DNA of 8,159 bases from a bacterium (GTDB lineage Bacteria > Bacillota_I > Bacilli_A > RF39 > UBA660): the NCBI GenBank assembly GCA_029007415.1, contig JAQXHT010000103.1, positions 1-8,159 of the forward strand, read 5' to 3'. Positions within the stretch are counted from its first letter, which is position 1. Each line of letters opens with the position of its first letter. The position numbers and the translations under genes are program-made. Shown here one piece after another: positions 1 through 5,884 of this stretch. The notes below the pieces were generated by a model. That model had not been told where the DNA came from. It ran no database searches and worked only from the letters and a program-made list of their open reading frames with translations.

Positions 1-1
1 T

Positions 2-178
2 GATAGTGTTAATACTTTGCGAAAGATTCTTTTAGAAGAGAAAAAGAAGGGAAAAGTTATTATTCTAGCAACTCATATAAAAGAAGATATTGAACAGTTA
101 TGTGATATTGTTTATAAAGTTGATAATATGAAAGTTAAATTGACTGCTAAGAATGATTTGAAGAAAGAAGATTACTAG
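2..178 (+). CDS. ABC transporter ATP-binding protein, C-terminal fragment
   Basis: Only the last 58 codons of this gene lie in the window; the start is off the left edge. The visible residues fit the end of an ABC ATPase domain. A D-loop-like segment (DSVNTLRKIL) is followed by a basic helix, then a hydrophobic strand ending in the H-loop/switch histidine (VIILATH), then a helix and the strand IVYKVDNMKV. This arrangement is typical of ATPase subunits that power membrane transporters from the cytoplasmic face. The Walker A, signature and Walker B motifs would lie upstream and cannot be checked. The substrate and even the transport direction cannot be read from this fragment. It ends with TAG, and a terminator follows within 10 bases, so it probably belongs to a separate upstream transcription unit. 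The family call is fairly secure; anything narrower is not. Confidence 0.8.
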   Translation, partial: DSVNTLRKILLEEKKKGKVIILATHIKEDIEQLCDIVYKVDNMKVKLTAKNDLKKEDY

Positions 179-184
179 ATAAAG

Positions 185-207
185 AGACAAAATGTTTGTC
201 TTTTTTT
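185..207 (+). terminator. Rho-independent terminator after the ABC ATPase gene
   Basis: A perfect 7-bp stem, AGACAAA (185-191) paired with TTTGTCT (195-201), has a 3-base loop and runs into a T-tract at 201-207. It lies 7 bases after the TAG of the upstream gene and separates it from the surface-protein unit. The stem is short and AT-rich, as expected in a low-GC genome. Confidence 0.85.
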
Positions 208-236
208 GATAAAGTTTTCTTACTACGTAGTATAAT
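206..236 (+). promoter_or_regulatory. Weak candidate promoter overlapping a 12-bp palindrome
   Basis: TTGATA (206-211) and TATAAT (231-236) are separated by 19 bases, longer than the ideal 17. The perfect palindrome TACTACGTAGTA (221-232) fills the end of the spacer and the first two bases of the -10 box. That is where a dimeric repressor would block RNA polymerase. The -35 box overlaps the T-tract of the preceding terminator. The palindrome is certain; its promoter and operator roles are inference. Confidence 0.4.
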
Positions 237-263
237 AAATACATAGCTTAAAGCACTTACTAT

Positions 264-292
264 TTGACTTTTTTCTTATTTCGTGATATAAT
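264..292 (+). promoter_or_regulatory. Promoter P1 (sigma-A type, extended -10) upstream of the adhesin
   Basis: TTGACT (264-269) and a consensus TATAAT (287-292) have an ideal 17-base spacer, and TG at 284-285 forms an extended -10 element. Transcription would start near 299, giving a leader of roughly 110 nt before the adhesin start at 408. That leader contains an AGCAAGA/TCTTGCT inverted repeat. Confidence 0.8.
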
Positions 293-318
293 CTAGCCAC
301 AAATGAGGAAGGGTTGGC

Positions 319-352
319 AGCAAGATAGACTATAAAGGACAAAACTCTTGCT
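319..352 (+). repeat. Inverted repeat in the adhesin leader, overlapping P2 -35
   Basis: AGCAAGA (319-325) and TCTTGCT (346-352) are perfect reverse complements separated by 20 bases. The right arm covers five of the six bases of the -35 element of promoter P2. In a transcript from P1 the arms could form a stem, but no U-tract follows, so it does not look like a terminator. It may be an operator or chance; the loop is long for a stable hairpin. Confidence 0.4.
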
Positions 353-376
353 ATTTAAACACTTTGGTGGTATAAT
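348..376 (+). promoter_or_regulatory. Promoter P2 (extended -10) directly upstream of the adhesin
   Basis: TTGCTA (348-353), a 17-base spacer and TATAAT (371-376) preceded by TGG (368-370) form a good extended -10 promoter. The predicted start near 383 leaves a leader of about 25 nt. That places the ATG at 387 at or next to the transcript start and supports the ATG at 408 as the true start codon. The -10 box is flanked by the dyad TTGGTG/CACCAA. Confidence 0.75.
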
Positions 377-387
377 ATAGGCACCAA
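364..387. promoter_or_regulatory. Dyad flanking the P2 -10 box, possible operator
   Basis: TTGGTG (364-369) and CACCAA (382-387) are perfect inverted arms separated by 12 bases that contain the whole TATAAT of P2 and reach the predicted transcription start. A dimeric regulator binding both arms would occlude the promoter. In RNA made from P1 the same arms could form a small hairpin, but it would not cover the ribosome binding site at 396-401. The symmetry is visible; the function is inferred. Confidence 0.35.
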
Positions 388-395
388 TGGAGATT

Positions 396-401
396 AGGGG
401 G
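396..401 (+). promoter_or_regulatory. Ribosome binding site deciding the adhesin start
   Basis: AGGGGG at 396-401 sits 6 bases before the ATG at 408. The in-frame ATG at 387 has no such site and lies almost at the P2 transcription start. Confidence 0.8.
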
Positions 402-407
402 ATAAAT

Positions 408-2228
408 ATGAAAAAAGATAATCTAAAAAGATTGGGAATGTTATCATTAGTAGTAATGATGATTAGTTCATTTTTTTCAGGACTTGTATTAAATGTAGAA
501 GCAACATCTGTTCCAAAGTCTTTTACAGCTAAGTCTGAAAAAACACTTGATGGTTATATTGCTAACTATCATTTTGGTAAGAAAATAAACAGTAAAGGTG
601 GATATGTTTATTGTAATGACTTACATAAAGGAACACCACATGGCGAAAAAATGACACTTGTAGGTGAGGCTCCTGCTGGAGTGGCTTATATCTTAGAGAA
701 TGGTTATCCATCTAAGAATATTACAGGAAATAGTGATTATGATTACTATATTACACAAGCTGCTGTTTGGTGGTATTTGGATGATACAACTGGTTCAAGC
801 AACTTATCAAATAGTTTCAAAACTAATGGAAGTGACCCTAAAGGGTTAAGAAAATACATCAAAAATTTAGTAAGTGAAGCTAAAAAGGTAAAAGATTATT
901 CAACACCAAGTCTTACAGTTAATAGTAAGAGTAGTACAATGAAATTATCTAGTGACAAAAAATATTATGAATCAAATGATATTAGTGTTACAGGCAAAAA
1001 TTTAACTGGAAAATATACAGTTACATTAGATGGAGCTCCACAAGGAACTCAAATTGTTAGTTCATCAGCTTCAAGTGAATCTTCATCATTTGCTAACAAT
1101 GAAAGCTTTAAAATAAGAATTCCAGTAGAAAAAGCACAAAGCTTAAAGACAAGTATTACAGTTAATGTTAAGAGTAAAGCAACAACATATAAAGCTTATG
1201 AATATAAATCAAGTGATACATCAGTACAAAACGTTTATGGAAAAGCTTTATATCCAACAAATACAACATTATCAGGAAAAACAACTCTTAGTTTATCAAC
1301 TAGTAAAGTATCAATAACTAAGATTGATTCAAAAACTAAAGCAGGATTAGCTGGAGCAGAATTTACTCTATATGATAATTCTGGTAAGAAAATTACATCT
1401 TGGACTTCAACTACTAAAGCTCACGTAATTCAAAACTTACCTAATGGTACTTATACTTTAAAAGAAACAAAAGCACCTGCTGGTTATAAAATCAGTAAAG
1501 AAGAAACTAAATTTACTATTAGTGATAGTAATCGTGATATAACAGTAAAAGTTGAAAATACAGCTTATAGTAAAGTATCAATAATTAAAATTGATTCTAA
1601 AACTAAAGTAGCTTTAGCTGGAGCAGAATTTACATTATATGATAACTCTGGTAAGAAGATTACATCTTGGACTTCAACTGGTAAAGCTCATGTAATTCAA
1701 AACTTAGCTAATGGTACATATACCTTAAAAGAAACAAAAGCACCTGCTGGTTATAAAATCAGTAAGGAAGAAACTAAATTCACAATTAGTGATACTAATC
1801 GTGATATAACATTAAAAATTGAAAATACAGCATTGACTAAATTAGTTAATATTGTAAAAATTGATAAATCTACAGGTCAACCACTTGCGGGAGCTCACTT
1901 AGTAGTTAAAAATGAACAAGGTGAAGTTATTGCAGACTTTGTTAGTACAGAAGAACCTTATACCATTAAAGATTTAAAAGATGGTAAATATAGTGTATAC
2001 GAAGTTGAAGCACCTAGTGGTTACAAGAAGAACGAAGCTACTTATTACTTTACAATTAGTGATGGTAATACAGTTGCTAGTGTTACAGTAGAAAACGAAA
2101 AGGAAGGCGAAGTTGTTGAAGTTCCAAATACAGGAAGCAATGATTCCATAATTCCTGGTGTTATAGGTTCAATTGCTCTATTATCCGGTGTTGGTTTTGC
2201 ATATAAGAATGGTAAGAAACAAAAATAA
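408..2228 (+). CDS. Thioester-domain adhesin with SpaA/Cna-B-type repeats and VPNTG wall anchor
   Basis: This is a 606-residue surface protein. A basic N-terminus and hydrophobic core (about 10-28) form a Sec signal peptide, probably cut after VEA (29-31). The first domain resembles the thioester (TQXA) domain: Cys69 in YVYCND and Gln117 in ITQAAVWW are the expected partners of an internal Cys-Gln thioester, which lets such adhesins bond covalently to host or surface molecules. Residues 166-296 look like a beta-rich domain that I cannot name. Three SpaA/Cna-B-like domains follow, with predicted Lys-Asn isopeptide bonds and a catalytic Glu: K305/N384/E353, K394/N473/E442 and K484/N563/E532. 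The C-terminus is a sorting signal: VPNTG (572-576), a hydrophobic stretch (about 581-598) and the basic tail KNGKKQK. ATG 408 was chosen over 387 because of the AGGGGG site and promoter P2. It is first in a unit with its probable sortase. The ligand is unknown; the architecture call is strong. Confidence 0.92.
   Translation: MKKDNLKRLGMLSLVVMMISSFFSGLVLNVEATSVPKSFTAKSEKTLDGYIANYHFGKKINSKGGYVYCNDLHKGTPHGEKMTLVGEAPAGVAYILENGYPSKNITGNSDYDYYITQAAVWWYLDDTTGSSNLSNSFKTNGSDPKGLRKYIKNLVSEAKKVKDYSTPSLTVNSKSSTMKLSSDKKYYESNDISVTGKNLTGKYTVTLDGAPQGTQIVSSSASSESSSFANNESFKIRIPVEKAQSLKTSITVNVKSKATTYKAYEYKSSDTSVQNVYGKALYPTNTTLSGKTTLSLSTSKVSITKIDSKTKAGLAGAEFTLYDNSGKKITSWTSTTKAHVIQNLPNGTYTLKETKAPAGYKISKEETKFTISDSNRDITVKVENTAYSKVSIIKIDSKTKVALAGAEFTLYDNSGKKITSWTSTGKAHVIQNLANGTYTLKETKAPAGYKISKEETKFTISDTNRDITLKIENTALTKLVNIVKIDKSTGQPLAGAHLVVKNEQGEVIADFVSTEEPYTIKDLKDGKYSVYEVEAPSGYKKNEATYYFTISDGNTVASVTVENEKEGEVVEVPNTGSNDSIIPGVIGSIALLSGVGFAYKNGKKQK
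1308..1841 (+). repeat. Two tandem 267-bp units encoding SpaA-like domains
   Basis: Units at 1308-1574 and 1575-1841 each encode 89 residues. Aligned without gaps, they match at 79 of 89 positions, and the Lys, Glu and Asn of the isopeptide triad fall exactly 89 residues apart. A third, much more diverged domain follows, with Lys484 about 90 residues after the second Lys. The close pair suggests a recent duplication inside the gene, and such units can expand or contract by recombination. Confidence 0.9.
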
Positions 2229-2847
2229 AAAATTATCTGCAAATCTAGTAGCTCTCATTGGAGCAATACTAATAGTCGGTAGTCTTTTCCTAATATTCTA
2301 TAACTTTATTAACAAGAAACGTTTAGTTGCTTATGATTATATCAATGAGCAACTAAACACTAATTTTGATGTTCAGAATGTTTCTTCAACTGATGAAGGA
2401 GTAGAAGAAGAGGAAAAAGAACAAGAAGAAGACACTGACTTAGAACATTATATAGGTTATTTGGAGATACCAAAGATAGGATTTAATAGGGGCTTTTATA
2501 ATATTGAATCACCACAGAATAATGTGGAGAGTAATATTCAAGTAATTAAAGGAAGCTCAATGCCAACAAAGAAAAATGGCAACCTAATTATTGCTGGTCA
2601 TTCTGGGACTGGTTGGAAGGCTTTCTTTAATGATTTATATCAATTAAGTGTTGGTGATCAAGCTATAGTTACATATAAGAATCACAAGTACACATATCAA
2701 ATTGAAGATATATCAAAACAAGCAAAAACAGGAACTCTTACTATAAGGAGAAACAGATCTAAGACAACATTGACACTAATTACGTGTACAAACAACGATA
2801 GCACAACTCAAACCATTTATGTTGCTAGTCTAGTTAATGTATCATAA
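2209..2847 (+). CDS. Membrane-anchored sortase (transpeptidase)
   Basis: This 212-residue cysteine transpeptidase should cut the adhesin's VPNTG signal between Thr and Gly and join it to peptidoglycan precursor at the outer membrane face. A short basic start (RNKNKK) precedes one hydrophobic helix (about 11-33). A strongly acidic linker (62-79) follows, then the sortase barrel. The catalytic His is His131 in AGHSGTGW and the catalytic Cys is Cys193 in TLITC. The usual catalytic Arg seems absent: aligning the last strand (TIYVAS) with RKIFVAT of Staphylococcus aureus SrtA puts Gln201 at that place. ATG 2209 overlaps the adhesin by 20 nt and has no clear Shine-Dalgarno site, which suggests translational coupling; the longer TTG frame from 2173 would add an unlikely N-terminus. 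Family membership is secure. The subclass is uncertain, and with one adjacent substrate and no clear pilin motif, wall anchoring is likelier than pilus building. Confidence 0.92.
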   Translation: MVRNKNKKLSANLVALIGAILIVGSLFLIFYNFINKKRLVAYDYINEQLNTNFDVQNVSSTDEGVEEEEKEQEEDTDLEHYIGYLEIPKIGFNRGFYNIESPQNNVESNIQVIKGSSMPTKKNGNLIIAGHSGTGWKAFFNDLYQLSVGDQAIVTYKNHKYTYQIEDISKQAKTGTLTIRRNRSKTTLTLITCTNNDSTTQTIYVASLVNVS

Positions 2848-2853
2848 GAATAA

Positions 2854-2862
2854 AAGGGGGTG
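2854..2862 (+). promoter_or_regulatory. Ribosome binding site of the membrane protein gene
   Basis: AAGGGGGTG at 2854-2862 precedes the ATG at 2869, with 8 bases between the G-run and the start. It fixes the start at 2869 rather than the GTG at 2860, which lies inside the site. Confidence 0.8.
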
Positions 2863-2868
2863 TTGGTG

Positions 2869-3696
2869 ATGAGTCCAGTATCGCTAAATGAAAAATTAAA
2901 TATTATTTGGAGTGTGATATCCTCATCACCTCTATACATTGTATTTTTCTTAGCAATAGCAGTCTTAATCTATTTATTTAGTACTACTAATAATGCTAAT
3001 AAAAAACAAAGTAGAAAAACATATTTTCTAATCTATTCAGCTTTCTTTATCTACTTAGTAGTTCAATATGGAAATAGTTTTGGAACACTTGTAGATTATG
3101 CAGTTAACCAGGTATTTATTAGTTATTACTTTCCTAATATAGTAATATATATTCTAATACTTTTAATTGCAACCATAATTACTTTAGTTAGTATCTTTAG
3201 TAAAAAGGTATCTAGAGTAATTAAAGTATTAAACTCAATAATTTATGGCTTATTGGTTTATTTCCTAGTCTTAGTTTTAAGTCTTGTTAATAGCTTAAAA
3301 GTAAATGTCTTTGATTTAACCGCTTTGTATAGTAGCGATAAGGTTCGTAGTCTTTTAGAATTTAGTATGTTTCTATTCGTTACTTGGGTCTTAGTTTTGG
3401 TTGCGTATCATTTTATACGTAAGTATCAAGAAAACAAAGTTACTAAAATTAGTGAAGATAAAAATTGTTTCGTAGAAGATGAAACTTTTGTACCCCAAAA
3501 AACAGAAAACATTTATATAAAACAACCAGTAGAAGACCATCAACTAGTTCAAGATACTCCAAAGCAAGACCCATTTACTTTAGATGATTATAAATTAATG
3601 CTTAAAATTCTAAAAGAAGAGAAAGAAAAAGAAGCTATAAAACAAGAAAATCCTTTAAGTGATTTAAATCGCTTATATCAAGGTATGGGAGAATAG
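2869..3696 (+). CDS. Unrecognised five-helix membrane protein, third gene of the adhesin-sortase unit
   Basis: I do not recognise this 275-residue protein. Five hydrophobic segments are visible at about 20-38, 51-70, 88-111, 118-141 and 162-183. A basic segment after the first (KKQSRK, 45-50) and another after the fifth (IRKYQ) suggest cytoplasmic loops there, which would put the N-terminus outside and the long C-terminus inside. The hydrophilic tail (184-275) is rich in Lys, Glu and Asp and ends in a probable amphipathic or coiled helix (about 238-260) before SDLNRLYQGMGE. No catalytic motif, nucleotide-binding loop or transporter signature stands out. ATG 2869 follows a strong AAGGGGGTG site (2854-2862); the upstream in-frame GTG at 2860 lies inside that site. 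It starts 21 nt after the sortase and is followed by a terminator, so it is very probably expressed with the adhesin and sortase. An accessory or assembly role is only a guess from position. Confidence 0.85.
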   Translation: MSPVSLNEKLNIIWSVISSSPLYIVFFLAIAVLIYLFSTTNNANKKQSRKTYFLIYSAFFIYLVVQYGNSFGTLVDYAVNQVFISYYFPNIVIYILILLIATIITLVSIFSKKVSRVIKVLNSIIYGLLVYFLVLVLSLVNSLKVNVFDLTALYSSDKVRSLLEFSMFLFVTWVLVLVAYHFIRKYQENKVTKISEDKNCFVEDETFVPQKTENIYIKQPVEDHQLVQDTPKQDPFTLDDYKLMLKILKEEKEKEAIKQENPLSDLNRLYQGMGE

Positions 3697-3718
3697 AAAA
3701 AAATCTATTCTTTTTTTT
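3690..3718 (+). terminator. Rho-independent terminator containing the stop codon of the surface unit
   Basis: An 8-bp stem, AGAATAGA (3690-3697) paired with TCTATTCT (3704-3711), has a six-A loop and a T-tract at 3711-3718. The TAG stop (3694-3696) lies inside the left arm. It ends the adhesin-sortase-membrane protein unit just before pcrA. Confidence 0.88.
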
Positions 3719-3749
3719 GCCTTTGCTAGATTTACAAGGGGATTTAAGT

Positions 3750-3755
3750 TATAAT
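3750..3755 (+). promoter_or_regulatory. Possible pcrA promoter -10 box
   Basis: TATAAT at 3750-3755 lies 25 bases before the pcrA start and after the preceding terminator, where a promoter is needed. No good -35 box sits at 17 bases. TTTACA (3731-3736) matches the -35 consensus at five of six bases, but the spacer is only 13. The location makes a promoter plausible; the exact elements are uncertain. Confidence 0.4.
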
Positions 3756-3766
3756 AATGTAGAACG

Positions 3767-3772
3767 AGGAGG
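3767..3772 (+). promoter_or_regulatory. Ribosome binding site deciding the pcrA start
   Basis: A full-consensus AGGAGG lies 7 bases before the ATG at 3780. The frame is open upstream to 3717, but that stretch overlaps the previous terminator and would add 21 residues not expected in this family. Confidence 0.85.
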
Positions 3773-3779
3773 AAGGAAG

Positions 3780-5873
3780 ATGGAGTTAGACCAGTTAAAT
3801 GCTGAACAGAAAAAAGCAGTCTTATATAATGACGGACCTCTTCTTATTCTAGCAGGAGCAGGAAGTGGAAAAACTAAAGTATTAACAACGAAAATAGCCT
3901 ATTTGATTAAAGAAAAACAAGTATCACCTTATGAGATACTTGCTATTACTTTTACTAATAAAGCTGCTAAAGAGATGAAAGAGCGAGTTGAAAATTTAAT
4001 TGGTGAGGAAGCAAGATGGATACAGATTTCAACATTTCACTCTTTTGGGTTAAAACTACTAAGAGAAAACTGTAAAGACCTAGGTTATGAACCTAATTTT
4101 GTAATTATGGATAGTGATGATTCTTTAACAATTGTTAAGAAGATAGTTAAAGAACTTAACTATGATGTAAAGCAGTATAATCCGAAAGCGATTAAAAACA
4201 AGATAAGTAGTTGTAAAAATGAATTGATGAGTCCTAAAGATTATGAAAAATATATCGGTAATGACTATGATAAAGTTATTTATGAAGTATATGAAAAGTA
4301 TGAAGAAAAATTAAAAAGCAGTAATGCGGTTGATTTTGATGATTTATTAGTACTTCCTATAAAGTTATTCCGTAAGAATAAAGATATCTTAGAACATTAT
4401 CAGAATAGATATAAATATATCTTGATAGATGAGTATCAGGATACCAATGAAGCGCAATATATTTTATCAAAAATGATAAGTGCTAAGTATAAAAATATTT
4501 GTGTTGTGGGAGATGCTGATCAGGCGATATATGGTTTTAGAGGAGCTAATTACAAAAATATTTTAAACTTTGAAAAAGATTATAAAAATGCTCTTAGTAT
4601 TAAACTAGAACAGAATTATCGTTCTACTAAAAATATTTTGGATGCTGCTAACTGTGTTATAAAGAATAATCAAAGTAGAAAAGAAAAGAATCTTTGGTCT
4701 ACTAAAGGTGATGGGGAAAAAGTTACTTATTATCGTGCTTATGACCAGTTAGATGAAGCGCATCAAGTAGCAAGTTTTATTAAGAAAATACAAAAAGCTG
4801 GTAAGCCACTTAATGAAGTAGCTATTCTTTATAGAACTAATGCTCAGTCCCGTGTAATGGAAGAAGAATTACTAAAAGATAGTATTCCGTATCATATAGT
4901 TGGTGGTTTAAGTTTCTATTCACGAAAAGAAATTAAAGATTTATTAGCATATTTAAAGTTAATCTATAATGAGAAAGATGATGTTAGTTTTTTAAGAGTA
5001 ATTAATACTCCTAAAAGAGGTATTGGTTTAAAATCTATTCAAGCATTACAAACAAGAGCGGATGAAAATAACTCAAGTTTATTTGAAGCGATAGATGGTG
5101 GAAAAGAACAAGCTTTTAAAGATATGATTTTAACTTTAAAGAAAGAAGCAGAGAAGGTTAGTTTAACAGAATTAATCGATAAAGTCTTAGATGCTAGTTC
5201 AATGAAGAAAGAGTTAGAAGCTGAGAAAACTATTGAAGCAGAAGTTAGACTTGAGAACTTGAAAGAATTTAAATCAATTACTAAAGCTTTTGAAGAAAGA
5301 TTAGGTTTAGTATCATTAGAAGACTTCTTATATGAAGTTAGTTTAGTTAATGATAAAGATGAATATAGTGATGGAACCGATAAAGTCAGTTTGATGACAG
5401 TTCATTCTGTTAAAGGATTGGAATTTGATATCGTTTTTGTTATTGGGTTAGAAGAAGGAATTTTCCCTCATATGAATAGTTTATATAGTAGTTATGATGT
5501 GGAAGAGGAGCGAAGACTTTGTTATGTAGCAATAACTAGAGCGAAAGAAAAGCTATATTTATTAAATGCTAGAAGAAGAGTTCTTTTTGGTAATGAACAA
5601 GTTAATCCACCAAGTAGATTCTTAGGGGAGATAGATAAATCACTATTAGACACTAATAATAGTGCTAGCAGGGAACCTGAAAAGAAAATAGTTGTTGAAA
5701 ATGTCTTAAGAGATGAAGATGTTGACTATGCAGTAGGTGATTATGTTGTTCATGATCACTTTGGAAGAGGAAAGGTACTAGAAGTTACTGGTTCTTTAGT
5801 AACAGTAGCATTTCCATTACCATATGGAGTTAAGAAATTACTTAAAAATCATAAGAGTTTAGCAAAAGTTTAG
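3780..5873 (+). CDS. pcrA: ATP-dependent DNA helicase PcrA (UvrD/Rep family)
   Basis: This 697-residue superfamily 1A helicase translocates 3' to 5' on single-stranded DNA using ATP, in repair, plasmid replication and the clearing of obstacles from DNA. All motifs are visible: the adenine-contacting Gln in LNAEQKKAV (about residue 10); Walker A AGAGSGKT (25-32); motif Ia ITFTNKAAKEM; TFHSFG; motif II IDEYQD (216-221); motif III VGDADQAIYGFRG (243-255); motif IV EQNYRST; motif V TVHSVKGLEFD (from about 540); and motif VI YVAITRAKEK (from about 582). The C-terminus (about 649-697: VGDYVVHDHFGRGKV, then VTVAFPLPYGVKKLL) is the Tudor-like module that binds RNA polymerase in PcrA proteins, which separates it from Rep. 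At 697 residues it is a little shorter than Bacillus PcrA (about 740), with the linker before the Tudor module looking short. It opens a second unit that leads to ligA. Confidence 0.97.
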   Translation: MELDQLNAEQKKAVLYNDGPLLILAGAGSGKTKVLTTKIAYLIKEKQVSPYEILAITFTNKAAKEMKERVENLIGEEARWIQISTFHSFGLKLLRENCKDLGYEPNFVIMDSDDSLTIVKKIVKELNYDVKQYNPKAIKNKISSCKNELMSPKDYEKYIGNDYDKVIYEVYEKYEEKLKSSNAVDFDDLLVLPIKLFRKNKDILEHYQNRYKYILIDEYQDTNEAQYILSKMISAKYKNICVVGDADQAIYGFRGANYKNILNFEKDYKNALSIKLEQNYRSTKNILDAANCVIKNNQSRKEKNLWSTKGDGEKVTYYRAYDQLDEAHQVASFIKKIQKAGKPLNEVAILYRTNAQSRVMEEELLKDSIPYHIVGGLSFYSRKEIKDLLAYLKLIYNEKDDVSFLRVINTPKRGIGLKSIQALQTRADENNSSLFEAIDGGKEQAFKDMILTLKKEAEKVSLTELIDKVLDASSMKKELEAEKTIEAEVRLENLKEFKSITKAFEERLGLVSLEDFLYEVSLVNDKDEYSDGTDKVSLMTVHSVKGLEFDIVFVIGLEEGIFPHMNSLYSSYDVEEERRLCYVAITRAKEKLYLLNARRRVLFGNEQVNPPSRFLGEIDKSLLDTNNSASREPEKKIVVENVLRDEDVDYAVGDYVVHDHFGRGKVLEVTGSLVTVAFPLPYGVKKLLKNHKSLAKV

Positions 5874-5884
5874 GGGGAAAAGAT

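Noticed and set aside
303..335. Ten-codon leader peptide ATG to TAA in the adhesin leader
   Set aside because: It has no ribosome binding site, lies almost at the P1 transcript start, and shows no run of regulatory codons.
299..395. Riboswitch or T-box in the P1 leader
   Set aside because: I looked for T-box, preQ1 and cyclic di-GMP signatures and found no matching conserved core; only a long-loop inverted repeat is present.
387..407. Upstream in-frame ATG of the adhesin at 387
   Set aside because: It lies almost at the predicted P2 transcription start and lacks a ribosome binding site; ATG 408 has AGGGGG at ideal spacing and starts a normal signal peptide.
1308..1841. Tandem repeats as a CRISPR-like or satellite array
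   Set aside because: The two units are contiguous 267-bp coding modules with an intact reading frame and protein-level conservation, i.e. domain duplication.
2173..2208. TTG-initiated extension of the sortase
   Set aside because: It would lie deeper in the adhesin gene, with no ribosome binding site, and put odd residues before the usual basic start and membrane helix.
2045..2242. Open frame on the minus strand opposite the adhesin end
   Set aside because: It is fully inside a well-supported gene, with no ribosome binding site or recognisable protein.
3717..3779. Extension of PcrA to 3717
   Set aside because: It overlaps the terminator T-tract and precedes the strong AGGAGG site; family members begin close to the LNAEQ motif.
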